From: a virus
Reading direction: 5' to 3' (one strand)
DNA: 32,355 bases
Virus record (IMG/VR): IMGVR_UViG_3300042914_003035
Coordinates: 1 to 32,355 of that record
Below the pieces are notes generated by a model. The model was not told the DNA's origin and ran no database searches. It saw nothing but the letters and a program-made list of their open reading frames with translations. Below, one piece after another: positions 18,533 through 25,801 of the stretch. The stretch's first letter is position 1. Every line of letters begins with the position of its first letter. Position numbers and translations under genes: made by a program.

Positions 18533-18682
18533 GTGAAAACAAAGACAAACAAATTAAACAAACCACGAAATTTTGTGGCAAAAGATTTGTTTACTCCGAA
18601 GTATCGTATGAAAGTAGAAGTAAATTCTTACAACCGTGCTTCCGAAAAACAAACTTTGCGAAAACAAAATGTCTATATTTAA
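18533..18682 (+). CDS. basic small protein with GTG start, 49 aa
   Basis: GTG 18533 is placed 7 nt after TTGGAG. The protein is very basic and asparagine-rich (KTKTNKLNKPRNFVAKDLF, then TPKYRMKVEVNSYNRASEKQ). This resembles short basic proteins common in T4-type phages. Nucleic-acid or ribosome binding is a guess from charge. It overlaps the next gene by 14 nt. Confidence 0.6.
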   Translation: MKTKTNKLNKPRNFVAKDLFTPKYRMKVEVNSYNRASEKQTLRKQNVYI

Positions 18683-19106
18683 GAAAAAAACTGAAGAAGC
18701 CGTCACACCTGCCATCTCTGGTAATGAAATGGAAGATTTTGACGGCTTTTATTTCGTTCCCGATAATGATGACTTTGATAACAATTACAAAATGATATTT
18801 TTCAACATGAAAGATGAGTATTCAAACTCAAAACCAGTTGAAAGTTCACATATGGGCTTGAAATATCATTTGTGTTTTTTCAAAACGGATGAGAATGGCG
18901 CACCTGTATTTGATGATGCATTTGAAGCGATACTTGTTGATCCTTTGGCATACATCAAAAATATGACGGGCACAGGTATCGGTGGTTGTGTACTGAAGAA
19001 AACTGAAAAGTCAGATGCATGGTGGACAGACTACTTGGATTATATTACAGGTGGTGAATTTAAGCAAAAAGTGAAAGAAGCATTTGGTTCTATTGCAAAC
19101 AATTGA
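18669..19106 (+). CDS. hypothetical protein, 145 aa
   Basis: The start is ATG 18669 (MSIFKKKTEEAV); ATG 18636 is an in-frame alternative and neither has a clear ribosome site. An acidic soluble protein with FYFVPDNDDFDNNYKMIFF, LKYHLCFFKTDENGAPVFD and a C-terminal WWTDYLDYITGGEFKQKVKEAF. No family recognised. It is followed by a GGAG site for the next gene. Confidence 0.65.
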   Translation: MSIFKKKTEEAVTPAISGNEMEDFDGFYFVPDNDDFDNNYKMIFFNMKDEYSNSKPVESSHMGLKYHLCFFKTDENGAPVFDDAFEAILVDPLAYIKNMTGTGIGGCVLKKTEKSDAWWTDYLDYITGGEFKQKVKEAFGSIANN

Positions 19107-19118
19107 TGGAGATTTATT

Positions 19119-19409
19119 ATGGAACATATATTTTCTGGTGACACTAAAGATGGAAAACATGGTCGTAAATGGTTACTCGGTTTGCTAGAAACTGAAATCG
19201 TTGAAATTGAGTTCACAAAAAAAGATGGTACCGATCGTGTAATGAAATGCACACTGCAAGAAGATTACTTGCCTGAATATGGAGTGATTGAGATTGACAA
19301 AGATCGTTGGAAGAAAGATTCTCTTGCAGTCTTTGACATTGAAAAAGAAGGTTGGCGTTCATTCCGTTGGGATTCTGTAAAAGCAGTACGCTTTACTCTT
19401 GGAGATTAA
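19119..19409 (+). CDS. SH3-fold protein (DUF2693-like), 96 aa
   Basis: GGAG precedes ATG 19119. The pattern VEIEFTKKDGTDRVMKCTLQEDYLP, then SLAVFDIEKEGWRSFRWDSV matches a small SH3-like beta-barrel family frequent in T4-type phages (DUF2693-like). It is inferred to bind nucleic acid or protein. The fold rests on remembered family resemblance. Confidence 0.7.
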   Translation: MEHIFSGDTKDGKHGRKWLLGLLETEIVEIEFTKKDGTDRVMKCTLQEDYLPEYGVIEIDKDRWKKDSLAVFDIEKEGWRSFRWDSVKAVRFTLGD

Positions 19410-19410
19410 T

Positions 19411-19701
19411 ATGCCCAAATATATCGTAGAACAAATTTCTGTTCACCGTAACGTTTATGTTGTAGAAGCAGAAAATCAAGATGAAGCAAAGAAAGTTGCA
19501 GCCGTTGCTGATGATAACTGGCAAGAATGGCTTGGTCAACTTGATGTTGATGTGAATGAGTATTCCGAAGAAAGAATTGCATACTTTAAACACAAAGATT
19601 ATTTCTGGGCAGGCACTTCATACAAAGACACTGATGGATATCTTGCATACATACATCCATCAGGTGAACACATTGAACGTAAAGAAATTGTTGTCAGATA
19701 A
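19411..19701 (+). CDS. hypothetical protein, 96 aa
   Basis: The start is ATG 19411 because TTGGAG lies at its upstream side; ATG 19399 is in frame but precedes that site. The protein reads as a beta-alpha domain (KYIVEQISVHRNVYVVEAEN, QDEAKKVAA), the shape of a small phage family starting MxxYxVxxxxxxxxxVxVEAEN. Function unknown. Confidence 0.65.
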   Translation: MPKYIVEQISVHRNVYVVEAENQDEAKKVAAVADDNWQEWLGQLDVDVNEYSEERIAYFKHKDYFWAGTSYKDTDGYLAYIHPSGEHIERKEIVVR

Positions 19702-19707
19702 ATCAAT

Positions 19708-19783
19708 GCGGGTGTAACTCAGTTGGTAGAGTGTTTGCCTTCCAAGCAAAATGTCGTCGGTTCGAGCCCGATCACCCGCTCCA
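19708..19783 (+). tRNA. tRNA-Gly(TCC)
   Basis: GCGGGTG/TCACCCGC ends with T discriminator and CCA. The anticodon stem TTTGC/GCAAA has loop CTTCCAA. It is the second Gly tRNA and the last of the array, separated from the others by four protein genes. Confidence 0.93.
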
Positions 19784-19793
19784 AAGGTTAATT

Positions 19794-19982
19794 ATGAAAT
19801 CTTGGACCTTAGAAGTAAAACAACTAGAAGATGGTGATTACATTCTAGAATTCAATGATGAAATTCTGGCTGAAACTGGCTGGAAAGAAGGTGACAATCT
19901 AACATGGATTGACAATGGTAATGGTTCTTGGACGCTAAAAAAATTAGACGAGAATCATGAAAATACTGAGCAAAATCAATAG
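19794..19982 (+). CDS. AbrB/SpoVT-like small protein, 62 aa
   Basis: AAAGGT precedes ATG 19794. The sequence DYILEFNDEILAETGWKEGDNL and WIDNGNGSWTLKKL follows the swapped-hairpin AbrB pattern (strand, L-x-x-x-G-W-x-E-G-D-x-L, strand) seen in phage proteins, though the basic DNA-contact residues are sparse. It could be a small transcription factor or antitoxin-like protein. Confidence 0.65.
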   Translation: MKSWTLEVKQLEDGDYILEFNDEILAETGWKEGDNLTWIDNGNGSWTLKKLDENHENTEQNQ

Positions 19983-20012
19983 TAGTTTTTTTTAAATATA
20001 ATAGGAGACATT

Positions 20013-20444
20013 ATGAGTTTAAAAGGCACAAAAACCGCTGAGTGCTTAAAAGAGGCTTTTGCGGGTGAATCAATGGCAAATCGTCGTTATTTGTATTTCG
20101 CAAATCAGTGCGATATTTCTGGTGAGAATGAACTAGCAGCATTGTTCCGTTCTACAGCAGAGGGTGAAACTGGTCACGCACATGGTCATATGGAATATTT
20201 GATCGAAGGTGGTGCAGGTGAGCCTGGTACTGGTATGCCAGCAAAAACTGGTAAAGAGATGTTAGAAGCAGCAATTAGTGGCGAAACACACGAATACTCT
20301 GACATGTATCCTGGTATGGCAAAGATTGCACGTGAAGAGGGTTTTGATGAAGTCGCAGATTGGTTTGAAACTCTTGCGAAAGCAGAACGCTCACACGCCA
20401 ATCGTTATCAAAAAGCATTAGACAAACATCTTTCTGAACAATAA
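20013..20444 (+). CDS. rubrerythrin (erythrin domain only), 143 aa
   Basis: A ferritin-like four-helix di-iron protein. Metal ligands are in place: Glu19, ExxH at 52-55, Glu91, Glu94 and ExxH at 125-128. Key stretches are [28 protein letters not shown] and [11 protein letters not shown]. Rubrerythrins reduce hydrogen peroxide in the cytosol with electrons from rubredoxin. The C-terminal rubredoxin domain of classical members is absent, as in the short bacterial form. AGGAG precedes ATG 20013. It lies 10 nt before pqqA and probably shares its transcript. The sequence resembles proteobacterial homologues, hence likely acquired from a host. Confidence 0.88.
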   Translation: MSLKGTKTAECLKEAFAGESMANRRYLYFANQCDISGENELAALFRSTAEGETGHAHGHMEYLIEGGAGEPGTGMPAKTGKEMLEAAISGETHEYSDMYPGMAKIAREEGFDEVADWFETLAKAERSHANRYQKALDKHLSEQ

Positions 20445-20454
20445 GGAGATTCAA

Positions 20455-20529
20455 ATGGCTTGGACTACACCCGCAGCACAAGATATGCGTTTTGGTTTTG
20501 AAATCACAATGTATATTGCAAATCGTTAA
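20455..20529 (+). CDS. pqqA: PqqA, PQQ precursor peptide, 24 aa
   Basis: AAGGAG precedes ATG 20455 by 8 nt. The peptide has MAWTTPA, then MRFGFEITMYIANR at the end. This matches PqqA (usually 22-24 residues), whose conserved Glu and Tyr, here Glu16 and Tyr20 in E-x3-Y, are cross-linked by the radical-SAM enzyme PqqE to make pyrroloquinoline quinone. The start W-x-x-P and the ending YxxNR also fit proteobacterial PqqA. pqqB-E are absent, so host enzymes would be needed. It follows the rubrerythrin gene and ends just before a terminator. Confidence 0.85.
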   Translation: MAWTTPAAQDMRFGFEITMYIANR

Positions 20530-20532
20530 AAC

Positions 20533-20558
20533 AAAAGCGGCTACCAAGCCGCTTTTTT
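20533..20558. terminator. Bidirectional Rho-independent terminator
   Basis: The stem AAAAGCGGCT (20533-20542) pairs with AGCCGCTTTT (20547-20556) around loop ACCA, with a T-run on + and a matching A-run on the other side. It ends the rubrerythrin-pqqA transcript and the converging minus-strand pair. Confidence 0.9.
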
Positions 20559-20726
20559 ATTCTTTAATACTTTTATTCTAAATTCAGAATCATTCGTCAT
20601 ATTTTTCAAAGCAGCATTTACTTGAACTGCTAATTTACAATCTTTGGTGACAAGAATTAGATTATTACCTTTGTTGGTGTAGATATAGTAAACATCTTCA
20701 TCTTCATCTTTTTCAACATACATCAT
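20541..20726 (-). CDS. hypothetical protein, 61 aa
   Basis: It starts at the complement of 20724-20726, overlapping the stop of the upstream minus-strand gene by ATGA, and ends inside the shared terminator. An acidic N terminus (MYVEKDEDEDVYYIYTNKG) is followed by a strand-helix (NLILVTKDCKLAVQVNAALK) and a basic C terminus. No family is recognised. It is likely co-transcribed with 20723-21496. Confidence 0.65.
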   Translation of the reverse strand: MMYVEKDEDEDVYYIYTNKGNNLILVTKDCKLAVQVNAALKNMTNDSEFRIKVLKNKKAAW

Positions 20727-21496
20727 TTTGGTATCTCACAGTCAATCCATTTCAAATTTTGATAATAATCATAACCCCATGTTCCTTTAGGTAACAAACA
20801 ACGACCGAGTTCTGGTTTATTCTCAATTCTTATTTGAACAACTGCCCAAATTAACCAAATTATGTAAATTGATAGAACTGTTGCTATTCCATACTTCCAT
20901 GCATTGCAACGAATATGAGCGATTCTTTTTTGTCTTTTGATTGCAGCAATTCTATCGGATTCCCTTTTCTTTGCCCATGCTACTGCTTGCTCTTTTTTCA
21001 TTTTCTCCATCATTTTCTCTACACGGGTGTAGAGATCACCTAATTCTGAAGGACAATTATAAACCATAAGTTCACGCAACTCAGCCTGCATAGCAGTTAG
21101 TCTGCTTTGCATGAGAACACGTTGAAGAGCACGTTTACCAAGACTTGCTTCACCAGTATAAACTTCTTGGGCACGTTTTTCTTCATCTTCAAAGATGGCA
21201 GTACACTTTGCAAAGTTTTCAAAGTAAACGCCCAACTCCTCACCTATCTTTGTGTAGATATCATCGGGTTGTTGATTTTTGAGTTCAAGAATGCGGTTCT
21301 TTTCCGCAATGTACTGATTCTTCTCAGCAATTGTGGCAGGCTTATCTTTGTGTTTTAGATGAAACTGATCCTCAAGGTCTTTTAGTACACCTTGAACGTC
21401 GCCAGCAACACTGGATATTTCTTTGTAGAGTTCGCAGCCTTTTTTGACTGCTTGAACAGCACCATTTGCAAGTGCAAACAGGGTTAGGGGATCCAT
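20723..21496 (-). CDS. conserved T4-type phage protein (MDPLTLFALANGAV), 257 aa
   Basis: The start at the complement of 21494-21496 has AAAGGA just upstream; a longer frame to 21559 is less likely. The opening MDPLTLFALANGAVQAVKKG, the ASLGKRALQRVLMQSRL region, a long charged coiled coil and a C-terminal membrane helix (YGIATVLSIYIIWLIWAV) match a protein family of unknown role shared by T4-type phages of aquatic bacteria. It would be inner-membrane anchored at its C-terminal part. Confidence 0.75.
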   Translation of the reverse strand: MDPLTLFALANGAVQAVKKGCELYKEISSVAGDVQGVLKDLEDQFHLKHKDKPATIAEKNQYIAEKNRILELKNQQPDDIYTKIGEELGVYFENFAKCTAIFEDEEKRAQEVYTGEASLGKRALQRVLMQSRLTAMQAELRELMVYNCPSELGDLYTRVEKMMEKMKKEQAVAWAKKRESDRIAAIKRQKRIAHIRCNAWKYGIATVLSIYIIWLIWAVVQIRIENKPELGRCLLPKGTWGYDYYQNLKWIDCEIPK

Positions 21497-21552
21497 TATC
21501 CTTTCTGTAACATTTCCTATAAGAAACATGAAAACGTTCAAAAAAGACAATC

Positions 21553-21582
21553 TTGACAATCACCCTGTATTTATGTTATACT
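21553..21582 (+). promoter_or_regulatory. sigma70-type promoter, 18-bp spacer
   Basis: TTGACA at 21553-21558 and TATACT at 21577-21582, 18 bp apart. It lies between the divergent genes and drives 21617 onward. The leader has ATCATGGAG before ATG 21617. Confidence 0.82.
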
Positions 21583-21616
21583 GGAAGTTCGTGAATAAAT
21601 ACATCATGGAGATGTT

Positions 21617-22684
21617 ATGAGCAAAGCAATTGATGTTAAGGCAATATTATCAAACAACAAAGAACCCAAATTTTCGGGTGAATTGTCACAATCGCAACTT
21701 ACTCAAGCCCTGAGTTGGTACGCTCAGAATCGTGATAACAAAGATGCAATAAAGTACGCTACCGAATACTTCAAAAAGAAACTCAAAATCCCGGCTCCGG
21801 ACGCTCTAAAATCCCAGCCCAGTACATTTGGGTTCATCTGTCGAATTGTGAGCAATGGCGGTCTCCTAAACGCTTCCAACACTACTTGGTTCAATGAAAC
21901 AATCAGCAAACTCAAGCAGTCAGTTTCAGTTGTCAAAACAGCAACCACAAATGTCGTATCAATTCAAGATCACATTAAAAGAAAAGCAAGTGATTGTATC
22001 GGAGAACTGGAAGGTCAAATTGACGAACTGATAACATCAGAGTTCAAAGCAAATGTTTCACCTTATGCAACAATGACTGGTATGGAAGTCAAGGGTGCAC
22101 ATACAAAATTTATAATTGAACATTTCAAAACACGCCGTACAGAATATGATGATGTTTTGACAACAACTGATGCTGATGTCAAAGAAGCATATTCTAACTT
22201 TACAAAAACACAACTAAAAAAACTGATAGCATATTGTGATCAGGTAATTGTTGATGGTATGAAACTTGCTGGTGAAGCGGTGAAAACACGTAAGCCACGC
22301 AAACGTAAGGCAAAGTCTGCTGATCAACTTGTTGCTAAGATGAATTACGCAAAAGACTTTGCCGAATTGAAACTTGTGTCGATTGATCCTAAAACAATCA
22401 TCGGTGCATCATCACTGTGGGTGTATAATACCAAAACACGAAAACTTGGTGTTTATCATGCACTTGATGCTGTTGGTCTTGGCATCAAAGGCTCTACGAT
22501 ACAAAATTTTGCCGAAAGTAAGTCTATTAGCAAAACACTCCGTAAACCGGCTGTGACTTTACCAGAAGTTCTGAAAGGTGGTAAAGTTGCATTGCGGAAT
22601 ATACTAAACGACATTCGTGCCGCAGAAACACAGTTGACAGGCCGAATAAACAATGATACAATTCTGTTGAGAACTGTAAAATGA
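21617..22684 (+). CDS. conserved hypothetical phage protein, 355 aa
   Basis: GGAG at 21608-21611 precedes ATG 21617. A helical N-terminal half (SQSQLTQALSWYAQNRDNKD, AIKYATEYFKKKLK) is followed by a basic linker (KTRKPRKRKAKSADQ) and a C-terminal domain with SLWVYNTKTRKLGVYHA. The family sits next to RNase H in T4-type phages. The DNA-metabolism context is suggestive, but no activity is known. It overlaps RNase H by ATGA. Confidence 0.7.
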   Translation: MSKAIDVKAILSNNKEPKFSGELSQSQLTQALSWYAQNRDNKDAIKYATEYFKKKLKIPAPDALKSQPSTFGFICRIVSNGGLLNASNTTWFNETISKLKQSVSVVKTATTNVVSIQDHIKRKASDCIGELEGQIDELITSEFKANVSPYATMTGMEVKGAHTKFIIEHFKTRRTEYDDVLTTTDADVKEAYSNFTKTQLKKLIAYCDQVIVDGMKLAGEAVKTRKPRKRKAKSADQLVAKMNYAKDFAELKLVSIDPKTIIGASSLWVYNTKTRKLGVYHALDAVGLGIKGSTIQNFAESKSISKTLRKPAVTLPEVLKGGKVALRNILNDIRAAETQLTGRINNDTILLRTVK

Positions 22685-23529
22685 TAATCTTTGACTACAA
22701 TCAAGTAGCCATCTCTACATTGATGGAACAAATCGGTTCATCTAAGAAACCGGTTGAAGAAGCATTGGTACGCCATATGATACTCAATGTGATTCGGACA
22801 TATGTAAAGAAATTCAAGGCTACACATGGACCAGAAGTGGTAATTGCGTGTGATAATCGTAATTACTGGCGCCGTGAATTTTTTCCACAATACAAAGCAT
22901 CACGTAAGAAAGCACGTGAGTCCTCTGGTCATGACTGGAATTCCATCTTTGAATGTTTACACAAAATCAAAGAAGAACTGAAAGATCATTCACCATACAA
23001 AGTGATTGATGTTGATACCGCTGAGGCTGATGACATTATTGCCACACTGACGATTCGTAATTCTGTACACCAGAAAATTATGATATTATCGTCAGACAAA
23101 GACTTTGCACAATTGCAAAAGTTTCCAAATGTTGAACAGTATTCACCGATACTGAAAAAGTTCATCAAAGAACCTTTGCCAGCAGTGCAACTGAAGCAGA
23201 TGATTATTCGTGGTGACAAAGGCGATGGTATACCAAACATTCTATCGACCGATGATTCTATCATCAATGGTATTCGTCAGAAGCCTATCACAGAAGCAAA
23301 GATCATCAATTGGCTGAATCAAGCACCAGAAGAATTCTGTGAAGGTGAAATGCTGCGTAATTACAAGCGCAATGAAATGATGATTGACCTAACAAAAGTG
23401 CCAGAAACACTTCAGCAATCTATTATAGATACATATGATGCTGCTACTGGTCATACCAAACAGCATTTTATGAATTATATGATTGCCAATAAACTTAAAA
23501 ACCTACTGGAAGTTATCGATGAGTTCTGA
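22681..23529 (+). CDS. rnh: T4-type RNase H (5'-3' exonuclease, FEN family), 282 aa
   Basis: The FEN/5' nuclease landmarks are all present: D5 in IIFDYN, ACDNRNYWRREFFPQYKASR around residues 56-75, AEADDIIATL at 114-123, SSDKDF at 137-142 and the metal-binding GDKGDGIPN at 178-186. In T4 this enzyme removes RNA primers and nearby DNA from lagging-strand fragments. The T4 protein has 305 residues, so length fits. ATG 22681 overlaps the previous stop. Confidence 0.9.
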   Translation: MIIFDYNQVAISTLMEQIGSSKKPVEEALVRHMILNVIRTYVKKFKATHGPEVVIACDNRNYWRREFFPQYKASRKKARESSGHDWNSIFECLHKIKEELKDHSPYKVIDVDTAEADDIIATLTIRNSVHQKIMILSSDKDFAQLQKFPNVEQYSPILKKFIKEPLPAVQLKQMIIRGDKGDGIPNILSTDDSIINGIRQKPITEAKIINWLNQAPEEFCEGEMLRNYKRNEMMIDLTKVPETLQQSIIDTYDAATGHTKQHFMNYMIANKLKNLLEVIDEF

Positions 23530-23950
23530 GAAACTATACTCCGAAATATTTGAGGAGTTTGAAAAAGCAACAACCAAACAAGAACGAATAAACATTTTAC
23601 GCCGTGAAGGTGATGAACGTTTTCGTTTCTTTCTACAATTGGTGTTCAATCCTGCAATTGAGTTTGACATTGCACTGCCTGATAGATACAGGCCAGCAAA
23701 AGAACCTGCAGGATTGAACTATGCATATCTTGATACACAGATGCCAAAGATGTATCGGTTCATCAAGAATCATCCGATGCGTCCCGAAGGTTTTACCGCA
23801 GAAAAAACTACACAACAAATCTTAGTTATGGTAGAATCATTACACAAAGATGAGGCTGCTATTATACTTGATGTTCTGCAAAAAAGATTCAAAGTAAAAC
23901 ATTTAACTGCTAATTTAGTCAAAGAAGCATTTCCTGATTTAGTGATATGA
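23519..23950 (+). CDS. conserved T4-type phage protein (possibly DUF6433), 143 aa
   Basis: ATG 23519 (MSSEKLYSEIFEEF) overlaps the RNase H stop. The pattern KATTKQERINILRREGDERFRFFLQLVFNPAIEFD, a short proline-rich stretch and the C-terminal LTANLVKEAFPDLV belong to a family next to rnh in many T4-type phages, which I think is DUF6433. It is helical and cytosolic. A partner role for RNase H is inference from position. ATGA overlap with the next gene. Confidence 0.75.
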   Translation: MSSEKLYSEIFEEFEKATTKQERINILRREGDERFRFFLQLVFNPAIEFDIALPDRYRPAKEPAGLNYAYLDTQMPKMYRFIKNHPMRPEGFTAEKTTQQILVMVESLHKDEAAIILDVLQKRFKVKHLTANLVKEAFPDLVI

Positions 23951-24456
23951 GAATAGTTGTCGTATCTGGTGGATTCGACCCCATCCATTCTGGTCATCTT
24001 GCGATGCTGCGTGAAGCGGCAGGTATGGGTGACAAACTTATCGTTGGTGTAAACTCAGACATTTGGCTAACACGCAAGAAAGGCAAACCGTTCATGAACA
24101 TATATGAACGCAAGGCCATTCTACAAGCAATTCGTTGGGTAGATGAAGTGTGGGAGTTTGACGATTCTGACGGTACAGCATGTGAATTGCTTGAACGAGT
24201 GATGTCACATTATACGACACGAATATATGAAAGTAATGAATTTGTCTTTGCGAATGGCGGAGACAGAAATGCAGAAAACAATGCTGAAGCAAATGTACCA
24301 GGTTGGGAATTTGCGTATGGTGTTGGTGGCAGTGATAAAAGAAATTCATCATCTTGGTTATTAAGGAGCTGGAATGAAAGTAGCGGTAGTGACACCGACC
24401 ATAGGTTCAGATTATTTGGCGAAGTGCGTAGAGTCAATTCAGAATCAGACTTATGA
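23947..24456 (+). CDS. HxGH nucleotidyltransferase (RfaE2/TagD-like), 169 aa
   Basis: The cytidylyltransferase-type fold shows VVVSGGFDPIHSGHL with HSGH at residues 14-17, LIVGVNSDIWL and a late SSSWLL that replaces the usual ISSS-I motif. Such enzymes activate phosphorylated sugars or alcohols as CDP or ADP derivatives for surface glycans. The last 27 residues overlap the next gene in another frame by 83 nt and may be an extension after loss of a stop codon. Confidence 0.78.
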   Translation: MRIVVVSGGFDPIHSGHLAMLREAAGMGDKLIVGVNSDIWLTRKKGKPFMNIYERKAILQAIRWVDEVWEFDDSDGTACELLERVMSHYTTRIYESNEFVFANGGDRNAENNAEANVPGWEFAYGVGGSDKRNSSSWLLRSWNESSGSDTDHRFRLFGEVRRVNSESDL

Positions 24457-25132
24457 AAATCTAACACATTATATTTTTGTTGATGGTGACGAATATACAG
24501 ACAAAGTTATAGAAGTCACAAAAAATATTTCTGATAATAAAATAAAAGGAGTATTTCTTGAAGAGAATGTTGGTAAAGGTTGGTACGGGCATCGTGTATA
24601 TGCTGCATGTGGCTTTCTTGTCAATGCTGATGCTGTATGTTACCTTGACGAAGATAATTGGTTTGAGCCTAATCACATTGAGAAACTTGTGGAGAGAATC
24701 CAAAAGGGCGTTGATTGGGCATACTCACTGAGAAAAGTCGTTGACAAAGAAGGTAATTATGTTTGCGATGATAACTGTGAATCATTAGGCCAATGGCCAA
24801 TCTATTTCAATAAAGACGCATATCATATTGATACTTCATCATATATGGTGAAGATTGACATTGCACGTAAACTTGGCGCAGCATGGTATGGTCAATGGGG
24901 TGCAGATAGACAATTCTTCAATGCACTGAAACAATACTTTCCTAATTTTTCTTGTTCAAAACAATATTCACTGAACTATCGTTTGGATGCAAATCCTAAT
25001 TCCGTAAATGCAGAGTTCTTTGAAAAAGGTAATGCAGAAAATGCCAAACAATATCCAGACGGCTTTCCTTGGCAGAAGCAATACTCGGAAGAGTATGTTG
25101 TTGGTCCTGGTATTACTATCGTGAGTGGATAA
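24374..25132 (+). CDS. family 2 glycosyltransferase, 252 aa
   Basis: AAGGAG precedes ATG 24374. The GT-A start VAVVTPTIGSDYLAKCVESIQNQTYENL and the metal-binding LDEDNWFEP (D92, D94) with W-x-GADRQFF are typical of GT2 enzymes. It would transfer a sugar from a nucleotide donor to an acceptor such as LPS, phage protein or modified DNA. Donor and acceptor are unknown. It sits with activating and epimerising enzymes. It ends in TAATG with the DUF2061 gene. Confidence 0.82.
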   Translation: MKVAVVTPTIGSDYLAKCVESIQNQTYENLTHYIFVDGDEYTDKVIEVTKNISDNKIKGVFLEENVGKGWYGHRVYAACGFLVNADAVCYLDEDNWFEPNHIEKLVERIQKGVDWAYSLRKVVDKEGNYVCDDNCESLGQWPIYFNKDAYHIDTSSYMVKIDIARKLGAAWYGQWGADRQFFNALKQYFPNFSCSKQYSLNYRLDANPNSVNAEFFEKGNAENAKQYPDGFPWQKQYSEEYVVGPGITIVSG

Positions 25133-25332
25133 TGACAGAAACACATAAGAGAACGATTGTACGTGCAATCAGTTGGCGCATCGTAGCAACACTTGTAACC
25201 GCAGCATTTACAGGATTATCTGGTGCAATTATTATCAACATATGGATGACTATTGCACATTACATTCATGAGAGAGCATGGTTGAAATTGGATTGGGGTA
25301 AAATAAATGAAAATAGAGAACACAGCGATTGA
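25132..25332 (+). CDS. DUF2061 membrane protein, 66 aa
   Basis: The opening THKRTIVRAISWRIVATLVTAAFTG and the later MTIAHYIHERAWLKLDWG fit the DUF2061 family: two membrane helices flanked by KR-x-x-x-R and H-E-R-x-W motifs. In bacteria it is often found beside sulphate or sugar activation genes. Its place inside the glycan cluster matches that tendency. Function unknown. Confidence 0.8.
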   Translation: MTETHKRTIVRAISWRIVATLVTAAFTGLSGAIIINIWMTIAHYIHERAWLKLDWGKINENREHSD

Positions 25333-25801
25333 AGGTTTAAAAATCGTTAAGCCGGAGTCACATGAAGATTTTCGTGGCACGAATTTTGAGAGTTACAATA
25401 AAAAATATTATGACATTGGGTTTGATATTGATTTTGTTGTAGATAGTATCTCAACATCACGTAAGCATGTTCTACGTGGTATTCATGGTGATCACAGAAC
25501 AACAAAACTTGTTTCGTGTTTGTATGGCACCATATACATGGTTGTACTTGATTTGAGACAAGACTCAAAAACTTATGGTATGTGGCAATCGTTTACACTA
25601 TCAGATAGAAATAAACATCAATTATTGATACCACCAGGCTGTGGCAATGCACACTTGGTAATGTCTGATGAATGTGTATTCAGTTACAAACTTGATCAAT
25701 ACTATGATCGTGAATCACAGTTCACAATCAAGTGGAATGATCCGATGTATGCAATTCCATGGCCAATTAAAAATCCTATTTTGTCTGAAAGAGATAGATG
25801 A
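25307..25801 (+). CDS. RmlC-like dTDP-sugar 3,5-epimerase, 164 aa
   Basis: The cupin fold contains VLRGIHGD at 55-62 (His60 base position), LLIPPGCGNAHLV at 107-118 and FSYKLDQYYD with Tyr127 or Tyr132 in the region of the catalytic tyrosine. RmlC enzymes epimerise 4-keto-6-deoxy sugars for rhamnose-type donors. It starts inside the DUF2061 gene. Substrate uncertain. Confidence 0.82.
   Translation: MKIENTAIEGLKIVKPESHEDFRGTNFESYNKKYYDIGFDIDFVVDSISTSRKHVLRGIHGDHRTTKLVSCLYGTIYMVVLDLRQDSKTYGMWQSFTLSDRNKHQLLIPPGCGNAHLVMSDECVFSYKLDQYYDRESQFTIKWNDPMYAIPWPIKNPILSERDR

Noticed and set aside
19997-20002. TATAAT just before the rubrerythrin gene as a promoter
   Set aside because: No -35 box 16-18 bp upstream, and the start site would fall after the AGGAG ribosome site.
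21594-21601. AATAAATA as a T4-type late promoter (also at 2906 and 27276)
   Set aside because: The motif is short, occurs by chance in AT-rich DNA, and here lies just before early-type genes or overlaps start and stop codons.
22681-23529. Host-type DNA polymerase I 5' nuclease
   Set aside because: There is no polymerase domain, and the motif layout and length fit the stand-alone T4-type RNase H.
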